Of a DNA stretch of 64,000 bases, positions 46,929 through 57,479 are shown piece after piece (position 1 is the first letter of the stretch; every line of letters begins with the position of its first letter). Made by a program: the position numbers and the translations under genes. The notes under the pieces were generated by a model. It had not been told where the DNA came from and searched no databases. It was given only the letters and a program-made list of their open reading frames with translations. The stretch is from Dipteronia dyeriana. Taxonomy: Eukaryota; Streptophyta; Magnoliopsida; Sapindales; Sapindaceae. The stretch spans positions 95,253,052-95,317,051 of the forward strand of contig CM065297.1 in assembly GCA_032871835.1 (NCBI GenBank), in the 5' to 3' direction.

Positions 46929-47608
46929 GCAATAATTACCCCAATGGCCACTACGTTGTTCCCACACTATCAAAATCGCCATTAGATGAAGATTTCGTTT
47001 TAAAATAGTCATTTTTGGTAAAAAGTGTGACACCAATAGTCATTCCATCTAATTTCATCAATTTACCGTTAAATAAGTGGAATTTTTATAAATAAGAGGA
47101 TGATATTAATTTATTTTAGATTTTATTTTTTGGAAATCAAATTTTGCTTTTGATTTTTGAAACAAATAATTATATTTAGTATGTGTATATACATATAACA
47201 TATCTCAAACATATACATATACATACATATATATATATATATATATATTCAACTTATAAGAAGAAGTTAATATATAACTATAGTCTATATATCATCCATG
47301 ATGTAAAACAATCATTATATGTATATATGTTAGTATAGAACTTATGTTTGCCTAGCAAATCTATCTTGAATTCTAGTCGGCTCCACCTAGGAAGTCTATA
47401 AAATACAAAAAGAATATCAAACTCAGCTAATTGGAAAAAATAACGTTAAACAATAAGTTTTATGTTGGTATAGGAAAAATAGAAGTTTTATACTAATATA
47501 TATATTGGTTTTTCTATCGATGCGTACTGATATAACTTACATCAGTCCGTTGTAAGTGGACTACTGATTATGAAGAAATTTTAACAAATACATACACTTT
47601 GAGTCAAA

Positions 47609-47648
<40 letters not shown>

Positions 47649-48366
47649 TTACATCATGGATGATAGACTATAGTTATTTACTAACATCTTATATATGTTG
47701 ACAAAGTTATAAAAGCTAGGGCTTGGAAAATCAAATGACCATTTTTGAAAGAGTGACAAAGTTAGAGTGACAAACCAGATTTGCTTAGAGAATCAAAGAA
47801 AAATAAGTAGATAGAGAATTTGAGAACTAGGGCTTGGAAAATCAAAGATGGTTTTGTCTTGGACAATCAAAGACAAGATTACTTGGTCATTTTTTTTTCT
47901 TCTTTCCTTTTAGGTAATCTAGAAAGAAATAGAGGAATTTGAAGTACTGTGAATTACGGTTATGGGAGGGAAAAGCATATTATTAGGCGCATATATATAT
48001 ATATATATATGTTTAATTTATTCCTTGATTTTTTAATTATATATTATTAGGGTAAGATGGTCTTAAATAATCAACATAACTTGATGGCTTTTAAATGTCA
48101 ATATCCATCTATGGTTTTTAAAAACCATCAATATTGAATGCCACTCTTTTAAAAGTGTCATTAACACTTGACATTTTAAATAAACCATCAAATGGTTATG
48201 ATGGTTTTTAAAAACCATCGACAACTTGTGATGGTTTTTAAAAACTATCATATAGTCTTGACACAAAAAAAATATCATTGATAAATGTCATAAAATATCA
48301 TTTTTCGAATAGTAGGGCATTTTGATAGTGTGAGAACACTTAAGTGGCCATTAGGGTAATTATCTC
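46929..48366. mobile_element. Mutator-type non-autonomous element (1.44 kb) in the Copia LTR
   Basis: Terminal inverted repeats of about 48 bp: left ATAATTACCCCAATGGCCAC, right (complement) ATAATTACCCTAATGGCCAC, both continuing to CACACTATCAAAAT. The 9-bp duplication TATAATAAA lies at 46920-46928 and 48367-48375. The 3' LTR at about 38987 shows the empty site. No transposase. Inside are a further inverted repeat (about 47265-47320 with 47642-47700) and a cluster of palindromes (48070-48260). Confidence 0.82.
48070..48260. repeat. Cluster of 20-bp palindromes inside the Mutator-type element
   Basis: Copies or near-copies of the self-complementary GATGGTTTTTAAAAACCATC occur at about 48109-48130, 48199-48220 and 48230-48250, with related half-sites (CTCTTTTAAAAGTG, TAAACCATCAAATGG) between. 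They lie near the right terminal repeat, as subterminal transposase-binding repeats often do; that function is inference. Confidence 0.7.
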
Positions 48367-48420
48367 TATAATAAATAACAAACAAAAAAACGAGACGAGA
48401 GAGATTAGAGAAAAGATTTA

Positions 48421-51400
48421 GGCTTAGTTTGACATTACTTCCCCAGCTGCTTTTGAGGGGTCCAAAGTGATTCCGGACAAATGATAGGGTGTTTGGTAAG
48501 ACTGTGGGGAAGTGCTTTTAGACAATTTTAGCTTCTCTCAACTGAGTTTTTGAGAAGCTAAAAATTCATGTTTTTGAAAAACCGCTTTCTGAAGAAGCCA
48601 ACAAAAAAGGCGCTACAGCATTTCCATTAATGAATTTATACAAAACTTCCTATTTTATCCCTAAGCTTTCATAAAATTTCCCAAAATAACCTAATCTAAC
48701 TGAAGAGCCAACAACAACGATTAATTCATGACTTCACCATTCTCATCTCTATACACCACATCTCTCTCTCTCTTCTCAAAAATCTGAATAGCCATTCTCA
48801 GTCCAGACTTCTCCATTCTCATCTCATATTCACAACATCTCACGCTACAATGATGTGTATTGAAAATTGAAAAATATAACAATTGAGAGTTGCAACAAAC
48901 GCTTTTCTTTGTTGATACCAAGACACAAGACTGAGATCTCCTCGGCTGGTGTTTGATTGTTCGCTACATCAGAGAATCAACACCCTCTTTTATTGATCTC
49001 ATTTTGTTCTCTTGTCTTGATCCAGTGATCTTTCATCAACAATTTCATATTTTTCATGTACATTATTTCGTATTCTTCAATTTTGTATTATTGAAAATTT
49101 GATTTCATTTAAATATTGTTTGATATAATTTGAAGTGTGGACTGGGTCTTTGTTTACTGGTGAATTATTGATTTAATTGTCATTTTTGTTGAGTTTTGGG
49201 AATGAAAAAGTGAAAATTCGATTTGCATATTCTGTTTGATTACTGAGAAAATTGAAGATGGTTATGAATAATTTACGGATGTTTGGTCTCTGTTTTGTGT
49301 CCCTGTGTATGGGTTTGTTTCTTTTGTTATTGTATGTTGTTCTGATTTGAGCGGTTTCGTTTTGTGGCTTCTTGTTCCAGCTTTTTGCTATTCACTAAAG
49401 TTAACCTGAATTTGGCTTCATATTCAAACATATGGAAGCATGTGCTCATGGTATTTTGTTTGGTTGAAAAAAATGCAAATCTAAAATTCTAACTCAGAAT
49501 TATTGAAAGTTATTGAATCCTAATTTTTAAAAGTGTTAGCAAATTATTGAAAGTTCAGTATAAATAGGGTAGGGAATCTCAATATTATTTTTTTTATATC
49601 TTGTTTTGTGGGTTGGGAAACTTGTGTCATCTAATATTTTTTTTTCTTTTGTTGTTTCATGTACTACTACTGCATGCAACTATCTAACAAGACAGATGTG
49701 CATTTTCAAATTTAACTTAGCATGAGTTACATGACATTCATAACCCAAGCCAAATACGTAGTTTTTTCCTTGATCTAACTTCTCAAATCAAGTTTAAGTA
49801 CAAGCTTAAATATACCTCATATTTCAAATGCATGGATGATATAAGTATCAACTATATTTATGAAAACATGACAAATGTAACCCATATAAACTTTGCAATC
49901 AACTCAAACTCAATGAACTTGTAATGTGTTCCTTCGAAGATATTAATATTTGGAATTGGTTAGGTCACTTTGAATGTGATTTTAATCATATTGAAGCTAG
50001 CTTCATTTATTCTACACTATTTACCTACCATTAATAATAGTACAAAATTCTGTATCATCCATTAATTCTTTTAATTTTTAATTTCCAAATTAACCCCGGT
50101 AGGTAGCCAATCACCCCAGTTTTGAACAAGTTTCAATTATCCAAATTCAGAGTTAGGATCCTAATCTATATATAATATTTTTAATATAATAACTAAAGAT
50201 CAATTGAAGATTATGCTTGGATGTACACTTTACGGTTCCTATATTTGTAAATTTTTCTAGTAAATATTGACCACTTTTGTAGGGTCGTGCATGCTCCCAT
50301 ATATTTACACTATTTGCCTACCATTATTAGAAAAACAAAATGATCAAAAGTCAAAACCATGTTTTGTTCTTTGATTATTATTGCTTGTTAATCTAATTTT
50401 CAATTATTACACAGATGCTCAATACTTGTTTAAATGCTGACCTGCATCACCGGTGGCCCGTTTAAATGCTGAACTGCATCACCGGTGGCCTATTAGTTTG
50501 CCGTATGCTAATCCTCTTATATCTCTTGTTAGGATTGGTTGATAAATAGGAACCAAGTAATTTATTGCAGTGATAGAGGGGTTATTAGTGAGTTAATTTA
50601 GTTGATACTTGCTCATATGTGTTCTTATAGTTGATAAACTTAGGTACAATGTTCTTGTGTTCTTGTAGTTAACAAACATTAGGTTTGATAGATATTTACG
50701 ATGAGAATTTTGTAGCAAACAAATAGGAAAGAAGAATACAAATAGCATTACTGAAAATTATAGAGGTGGAAAATCAAAAGCTATATGGAATGGAAGTGCA
50801 AATTATTCAAGTGAAGAGATTAATGAAGAAAAAGAAGTCAATACACATGAAGAAGATGGCCCGGGAAGACGCGAAATGGAAATTTTAAGAAATTCAATTG
50901 AGTAAAGTTTAATGAGTGCGGACACTTAACAATTATTTGTAATTTACTCTCAACTCCGTAATATATTTTGCTTTTTGAAATCTTTTGTTGTCAATTTCAA
51001 TTGTGTAATCTCAAAACTTCTTGGACCATATTCTGTTATTTAGAAAATTATTATGAAGGGAATTTAAAAAAAGTTGTCTTGATATATTCGTAATATATGT
51101 GGTAATAGATTCAAAAAATTAATAATGTGTTATGGTCACACTAAAACAAACCAAATTATTTATTTATAAAACAAAAATATTATTCGATATTTATTTTATA
51201 ACATGTTTATGGTCACATAAAAATAATAATTGATATTTATTTACTAACATGTTTATGGTCACACCAAAATATTAGTTGATATTTTATAACATGTTTATGG
51301 TAACACAAAAATAAAACAATTTTTTTTTATTTTTAAAATATCTTCAAAATTCATTTGTGTCATTTCTAATAATTTTACACATTCACAACATTTTTTACTT

Positions 51401-51545
51401 TCATTTTACCAAACACATTGAAAGTGCTTTTGGTTTCCCACAACGCTTTTAAAAGTCCGTTTACCAAACACTCAACTGCTTCTTCCCATAGCAGATCCAA
51501 AAACATTTTCCCTCCCCACACAGCACAACAATATCAAATTGAGTC
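48421..51545. mobile_element. PIF/Harbinger-type element, 3.1 kb
   Basis: Left end GGCTTAGTTTGACATTAC and complement of right end GACTCAATTTGATATTG form an inverted repeat. Perfect TTA duplications flank it (48418-48420, 51546-51548), the hallmark target of PIF/Harbinger elements. The termini match the MITEs at 45585 and 51555, so this may be a longer relative of that family. The 2.7-kb interior has no recognisable transposase. The only protein-like stretch is a plus-strand frame ending at 50904 ('EEINEEKEVNTHEEDGPGRR', stop TAA), too short to identify. Confidence 0.72.
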
Positions 51546-51554
51546 TTACTCTTA

Positions 51555-52242
51555 GGCCCAGTTTGACATTGTTGTGCTGTGGGGAGAAGCGCTTTTGAAA
51601 TTGCTGTGGGGAAAATTGCTTTTGAAATTGCTGTGGGAAGAATCAGCTGAGTATTTGGTAAACTGATTTTCAAAAGTGCTGTGAGAAATAAAAGCAATTT
51701 CAATGTGTTTGATAAATTGAAATAAAAAGTGTAGTGAATGTTTAAAATTACTAAAAGGACATGGATATCTAAATGGTACTATTGTGTTGTACTTTACATT
51801 TTTCTTGTTTATTTGTGTTTAGTGTTTAGTGTTATATAATTATGCTACTTTATTGAATTAATTAGCCTCACTTTTTATTCTACTTTATTTAAATAATTAG
51901 CCTCATTTATTTATTTATTTCTTTATTTATTTTATTCAACTTTTTTTTATTTCATTTTTATTATACTTTATTGAATTAATTATTCCAATTTTATTATATA
52001 GTTATGACAACATTTTTAAAATTGGAAAGTTAGTAAAATTTCATTTAATATCACTGTAGCGCGTTTTCTAAAAGTAGAAGTCAAAATACAAAAAATATGT
52101 ATTTGTAGCTTCTCAAAAACTCAGTTGGAAGAAGGTAAAAGTGACCAAAAGCACTTCACCACGATTTTACCAAACATCATTTCTTAGATCCAGAATTACT
52201 TTTAACCCCAAAAGCAACTGGAGAAGTAATACCAGCCTGGAC
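51555..52242. mobile_element. PIF/Harbinger-type MITE, 688 bp
   Basis: Starts GGCCCAGTTTGACATTG; the complement of the right end is GTCCAGGCTGGTATT. TTA at 51552-51554 and 52243-52245. The interior closely follows the 723-bp MITE at 45585 (TGCTGTGGGGAGAAG, TTTGGTAAACTGATTTTCAAAA, CACTGTAGCGCGTTTTCTAA). Non-coding. Confidence 0.8.
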
Positions 52243-52283
52243 TTATAGAAATTCCTTGTTGCTTCTCGCCTAAGGTTCTCTCT

Positions 52284-52300
52284 CCCCCCCCCCCCCCCCC
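52284..52300 (+). repeat. Poly-C run of 17
   Basis: Seventeen consecutive C bases preceded by a short CT stretch. Confidence 0.95.
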
Positions 52301-53160
52301 TCAAATTGAGGACGATTTGTAGCTTGATTGAGAGATGATTATGATTTGTTTTAATTTTTGTATTATTGTAATCATATTTAAAGGAACTTTGTAGCCATTT
52401 TATGAAAGCGAGTTTTGATGATTAATAAAATTGTAGAGATTTTTCCACAGTTTATCCAAATATCAGTATTCTTAAGGGAATCAACAATTTTTGATGCCTG
52501 TGGTTCTAGTATTCATGCACGAATTAACAGAATAATAGAATATTTAACTTCCAATATTAAAGAATCAACGGAATTAGTTTCGGTATTTAAGAATCAACGA
52601 ATTCGAATAGGTTATCCCTTATATTTATAGGTTGTTTGAATGTGTTGAATTTGTCCGATGTTGGATATTATGACCGTATGTTTTAGAAATTAGAATCATC
52701 ACAATATTGTAGAGGTTTCTACTGTCTTTCAAATTAATTAAAATCGTTAAGATTGATAAAATCTTCGAGATTTTGAGTAACTTGGAAAACTCAAATTAAG
52801 AATGATTTGTAACTTGATTGAGAGATAATTATGATTTGTTTTAATTTTGAATTGATTCATTTCTTTTGTATTATTGTAATCTTATTTTTTTATTAAAAAA
52901 AACCTTGTAGCTATTTGATGAAAAAGAGTTTTGATTATTAATAAAATTTCAGAGATTTTTCCCTAATTTATTCAAATATCGATATTTTTACGAAATCAAT
53001 GGTTTTTGATGTCTGATATTTTAGTATTTGTGCACGAATCAATAAATTAATAGAATGTTTCACTTCCGGCATTCGGTATTCAAGAATCAACGGATTAGAA
53101 TAAGTTATTCCTTATGTTTACCGATCGTTTGAATGTGTTGAATTTTTCCATTGTATCATT
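52301..53160 (+). repeat. Diverged tandem duplication (unit about 490 bp)
   Basis: Copy 1 (about 52301-52655) and copy 2 (about 52787-53155) share in order ATTTGTA(G/A)CTTGATTGAGAG, GATTATTAATAAAATT, AGAGATTTTTCC, AAGAATCAACG and GTTTGAATGTGTTGAATTT. Copy 1 is followed by about 130 bp absent after copy 2. Non-coding. Origin unknown; decayed LTRs are possible. Confidence 0.7.
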
Positions 53161-53224
53161 TTCCAAGAAGCATAATAAGTTCTCTTTCTCTATGTGTTTT
53201 CATGCATTGATGATGGGTTTCTGG

Positions 53225-53602
53225 TAGAGGTGTTCACGGTTCGGTTTCGGTTTCGGTTCCGTAAAATGACCTAACCGTAACCGTATCCGGAGGGGGACAG
53301 TTTGGTTCCGTTACGTAATCGCCGGTTTGGCGGTTACGGTTGTTTTTTTTTTTTTGCAAATGAATTGCCACGTGTCGCAATTCTATTGGTTAGTTTTTTT
53401 TTTAAAAAAAAAATATACCAAAACCGACGGTTTAACCGCAGGTTTTGAGACAGTTTTTAGGATTGAATAACCGTAACCGAACCGCCGGGGAACCGGTCTC
53501 ATTACCGACGGTTACGGTTCGGTTAACCGGTTTCGATTACGGTTTTTAGAAGATGGTTTCGGTTCGATTTCAAACGGTTTAACCGAACCATGGACACCTC
53601 TA
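53225..53602. mobile_element. hAT-type MITE, 378 bp
   Basis: Terminal inverted repeat TAGAGGTGTTCACGGTTCGG / TAGAGGTGTCCATGGTTCGG (right end complemented). The 8-bp flanks GTTTCTGG and ATTTCTGG match 7 of 8. The interior is full of CGGTT/AACCG motifs. Non-autonomous. Confidence 0.85.
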
Positions 53603-53610
53603 ATTTCTGG

Positions 53611-54240
53611 TCATTCCATGATGATAGAGTCAGCATAGTTATCATATAAAATGGGGACTGGCTACTGTACGCCAGAAAAACCATTGGTATCATACCAATT
53701 CTTTTACAAATTAAAAATAACCGTTGGATTGAGAAAAATCTCATCCATTGGTTGAAAATAAATAAAAAAAGAAGAGAGAGGGTTTACCCTCTACTTGTTT
53801 CACTGGTTTCCCTTTCTGTTGAAGAAGATAATTAGCACTCTTTTCTCTCTTATTAGAGAAGAAGACGAAGCTTTTGAAAAACCAAGCTCTGTTTCAAAAT
53901 CCAAAAACCATCCAAATGCAACAAATCTTTGAAGAGAAACTTTTTCTCTCAACACACATACAAATTTCATACTAATCAAATCCAAATCTACCCCTTAAAC
54001 TTATCACCGTTTCTTCCCTTCTATTTTGTCAAAAACCTTTCTAATTTGGCTCTCTCAATCGATTCTAACCAAATTCTTCAATGGATTCCATTCTCTAAGT
54101 TTTTTTCTTCTTATCAGCAGATCTGGTGGGGTACAGAACACTCATGTTGGTCGTAGATCTCCTTGAGGGCGCAGAACTGAGATTTGTGGCAGTGGAGGAC
54201 CTTGAAGACGGTCCCGCTGCCAATTCGGCGGTAGAATTTC
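53611..54240 (+). other. Unassigned region before the gene fragments
   Basis: No gene or element recognised. Pyrimidine-rich, leader-like sequence at 53930-54110. Confidence 0.4.
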
Positions 54241-54608
54241 TTTTAGTATAACGACTTCTACAAGCGCCACAACAACAAGGTCTTTCTTTATCTCTCCGTA
54301 CACGGTAACCCAAACACAACGTTTTATCTCATTTTCGCTAATTTAATATGTTTTTTGTTTCGAATTTACTCAAAACGACAGTTCGATTTCTCTAATTGAA
54401 AGTCTTTTGATTGAAATTTCGATGAACGTTGATGGATTGTGCTTGTCTAGATTTATATTTTATTTTATTTTTCAATTTTAGAAGAAAATAATAATAATTT
54501 TGGATTTGAATGTTGTAGTTCTTCAAGGATAGGCAATACTTGGAGAAAGAATGGGGGCACTTCTTCTCCGATGATTTGTTTTTCTCGAAGGGGAATGTCC
54601 TTTTCGAG
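54241..54608 (+). pseudogene. METTL2/6-type methyltransferase gene fragment (two exon pieces)
   Basis: Frame 54247-54279 gives 'YNDFYKRHNNK' and ends at a GT donor. After an intron with TTGTAG acceptor, 54519-54608 gives 'FFKDRQYLEKEWGHFFSDDL' and nine more residues before the donor GAG|GTACTT. The joined motif is the signature start of the METTL2/6/8 family (tRNA cytosine-3 methyltransferases). The frame upstream of 54247 has TAG stops at 54244 and 54232. The next expected exon with the SAM-binding motif (GCGxGN) is not found downstream. It is a fragment with intron kept, so a DNA-level duplicate rather than a retrocopy. Confidence 0.5.
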
Positions 54609-55160
54609 GTACTTTGCTTTATACATTGATGGTTTGGATATTACTAGTTTTCAGTTTCTTATTGCAAAAAAGAGGGAAGTAATGTATATGAATTACATGA
54701 GTTTTTTGGATGTTTGACTGGAAATTTGTGACAAAATTGGCGTGTGAAATAGATTTTGATTGTCTTGCGTTTTATTTCTGAGAGCAGGGATATGATTCAT
54801 TGTTTCTCAAAGTTTGGAATATGAATAATCTTTTAGATGGGGTTGTTTAAAAATTGGTTCATTGTACGTTTCTATCATTTTCATAGTCTCGGATATTAGA
54901 AAACTAAAATTGGATTGTCCTTACCTTATTTTTGTAATTGATTTTTAGTAGTAGTGAATCTTATTCTCTGTTTCAAAGGAGACAGTGGTTTATGATTTGT
55001 TACTTATGTCTAATAACCGTAAAAACATTTGGAGATAAAGCATTGTCAAATTTTTATTTGCATGTTATTCCAGTTTATGACTTGTTACTTATGCAGTTAT
55101 GTCTAATAGCTGGATACTATTTGATCTTTATTCCGGTGCTCATTTTATTTCTCTGAAGAT
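54609..55160 (+). other. Unassigned region
   Basis: T-rich, intron-like sequence. No exon continuing the methyltransferase fragment is recognised. Confidence 0.4.
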
Positions 55161-55162
55161 TT

Positions 55163-55450
55163 CCTATGTGCGTATTGGGCAACCATCTGTTTCTAAAGGA
55201 TTCATTGGACATGCAACGTGCATATGGAGCTCTTCCTAGCAGGTTGATAGTTCATACCAGTAACAAGTTCAACTTTTTTCCCCTTGTGAACAAAATGTGA
55301 ATCAACATATGTATATAAACTGAATTGTAGTGGATAAATTGGTGGATCATTTGATTTATGTTCTGTTTCCAGGGTATTCTCTATGGATCAGCTCGGTTTG
55401 GATGTGGTATTATAGGCCAAGATATTGCAAATTTAATCATGAATTCATGG
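55163..55450 (+). pseudogene. Possible exon fragments of a second cellular gene
   Basis: 55163-55242 reads 'LKDSLDMQRAYGALPS' before a GT. 55373-55455 reads 'GILYGSARFGCGIIGQDIA' after a TTTCCAG acceptor. Both look like conserved protein, and together they recall the plastid RETICULATA-related (DUF3411) family. That is a weak recollection, and the two pieces do not join in frame. It could also be a different membrane protein. Confidence 0.25.
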
Positions 55451-55455
55451 TATTA

Positions 55456-56160
55456 TAGAAAATGAGAGGGAGAAAAGAAGTGTTTAATATATACAGCAAT
55501 GAAAAAATATACAAGAAATATATAGGCCTAGGACTAGCAAAAAAATGGAAACAAAATTTGTTTCTGTTAATCTATTCAAACTTATATAATTTGCCTCGTT
55601 AGTTGTCGTGAGGTTGGATGCTTCAACTTTCTGTTAGTAGAACATAATTTAAGCAAACCAACTAGCATACTCATTCCATTTGTTTTTAAGGCATTGTCTT
55701 TGTTTTTATATTGGTAATTTTGTTTGTTTCTTGTCATTAATATACATACTTATTCTATTTGTAGTTGTTTTATATTATGTTTTCTTGATCATGCATATGA
55801 GATGCATAATATATATGTAGATGTAATCTTATTTTATTATTGAAAGATGTAACATTTCAATTAAGTGATGTAAATTGTATGAAATTGATTTTTTAGTTAT
55901 TTTGTGAAGTTGGTTATTTTTTTTTGTTCTGTTTTGCAGAATTTGTGCCCACAAAGAATTAATGGTGAATTTAGGCTCCCAAACAACTCAATAAAATAAG
56001 ATGTTTGCATTTTGAAAGAATATTCATAGTGTGTGTTCAGATTTTAATATTATGTTTTTTATAATATTGGACAATGTAATTTGTATATATTCGAAATATG
56101 TTGAATCAATTGTAGTATTGAGCATTTTTTTATTATTATTATTTTGATGGCAAAGAGAAA
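55456..56160 (+). other. Unassigned AT-rich region
   Basis: Nothing recognised. Confidence 0.4.
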
Positions 56161-56450
56161 CGGATGTACATTATTTTTGACCATGGGGTTATCGGAAATA
56201 TGGTATTTTTGACTATGGTTTTGCTTGTAAATACTAAATTTATGGTTGGTGACTTGGTGTTGCCCTTGGAAATACATTATTTCTAATTGCTATGGTCTTT
56301 AGAAATATATTATTTCTGACTTTGGTACTCATTCGAAATGAATTATTTTCGACCGCTTCACTCATTGGAAATACAATAATTCTGACCACCACATTCATTA
56401 GAAATATACTATTATCAATTATTGTATCTCTTGAAAGTACATTATTCTTA
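56161..56450 (+). repeat. 33-bp minisatellite
   Basis: About nine degenerate units of the form NGAAATA(C/T)ATTATTTCTGAC..., with starts at 56268, 56301, 56334, 56367 and 56400 exactly 33 bp apart, and looser units before. Because 33 is a multiple of three, an 11-residue repeat stays open in translation (56292-56504); it is not a gene. The array stops directly at the left end of the MULE. Confidence 0.85.
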
Positions 56451-56862
56451 GGGTTTTTAGCAAAAATGCCCTATTTTAGGGGTTTAATAGCAAATCTACC
56501 CTAAAATCTAAATCAATTGCAAAATTATCTTACTCTTCCCAAAATACCTTCATTTATCACTAACCACATTTATTATCCTTTTTTATTACTTTTACCAACA
56601 TTTACCAATTAACTTATCAAACTAATAAACTAAATACTATCTAACAATTTTCCTACACTACAACACTTTATTTTCCATATATTTGTTTTTCAATTTTAGG
56701 TTTTTAAATCATTGGAGATATTATATTAAAGTAATTGAAAGGTATGTTAGGCATTTTAAAATTAAGTTTTCAACCTCATAAGCTTTATTTTGAGAGTTTT
56801 GAAATACTCTTGAAGTTTTTTTGCTTTCCATTTTTTTACTTTCCATTGTTGAAAGAAAGTTT

Positions 56863-57372
56863 GGGACGGGGTGACCAGACGTCGGGTAACCCTATCCTGA
56901 GGATTTAAATCCTCAGGACAGGGTGACCCGACGTCGGGTCATCCCGTCCCGAACTTTTTTAATGTTTAAAGAAGATTTTCGGGTCAGGGTGACCCGGGGT
57001 CACCCTGACCCGAGGTTTTGTCAAAGTCTTGGAAAATTCCTCGGGATGGGGTGACCCGACATCGGGTATCCCCGTCCCGAAGATTTAAATCTTCGGGACG
57101 GGGCGACCCGATGTCGGATCACCCCTTCCCGAGGCTTTAAATCCTCGAGACGGGGATACCCGATGTCGGGTCACCCCATCCCGAGGAATTTTCCAAGACT
57201 TTGAAAAAACCTCGGGACGGGGTGACCTGACATCGGGTCACCCCTTCCCGAGGCTTTAAATCCTCGGGACAGGGCGACCCGATGTCGGGTCACCCCGTCC
57301 CGAGGGATTTTCCTAGAATTGGAAAAATCCTCAGGAAGGGGTGACCCGACATCGGGTCGCCTCGTCCCGAGA
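56863..57372. repeat. Array of nine GC-rich palindromes
   Basis: Nine imperfect inverted repeats of 33-46 bp, consensus CCTCGGGACGGGGTGACCCG / mirrored arm CGGGTCACCCCGTCCCGAGG. Approximate positions: 56863-56902, 56911-56952, 56980-57012, 57039-57082, 57091-57134, 57143-57186, 57210-57253, 57262-57305, 57329-57372. The third is a perfect 16-bp inverted repeat around one base. Spacers are either 8 bp (ATTTAAAT/CTTTAAAT, themselves near-palindromic) or about 23 bp (AATTTTCCAAGACTTTGAAA type). No coding frame. It lies between the element's left end and the transposase gene. Confidence 0.92.
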
Positions 57373-57479
57373 ATTGTTTACATGTATTTTTTTTCTAAAC
57401 AAAGTTTAGACAATCTTATCTAATTTCTTTCAAATAATACTGATGTTTATCGGTTTATTATATTTGTTTTGGTTTTAAA

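Larger units (their letters stand above)
38930..52245 (-). mobile_element. Large decayed Copia element with nested insertions
   Basis: The 3' LTR is about 38930-39414, followed by polypurine tract (minus GAGGGGGAGCG, 39414-39424). The broken gag-pol runs 39425-45366, with a repeat-rich leader to 46851. The primer-binding site TGTTATCAGCAC is at 46852-46863 (minus), and the 5' LTR starts at 46864. That LTR continues in pieces at 46864-46928, 48367-48420 and 51546-52245, split by a Mutator-type element and two PIF/Harbinger-type elements. The body is further split by a probable solo LTR (41613-42763) and a MITE (45585-46307). Without insertions the element would be about 7 kb. The end of the 5' LTR past 52245 cannot be aligned. 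Confidence 0.8.
46864..52245 (-). repeat. 5' LTR of the large Copia, in three pieces
   Basis: Pieces 46864-46928, 48367-48420 and 51546-52245 (only the TTA/CTC/TTA bases between and after the two PIF-type elements are LTR) align in order with 38930-39035 of the 3' LTR. After 52246 the match to the 3' LTR is lost. Confidence 0.65.

Noticed and set aside
56863..57372. CRISPR-like array
   Set aside because: Units are themselves palindromes with two classes of conserved spacers in a plant transposon; spacers are not unique and no cas genes exist.
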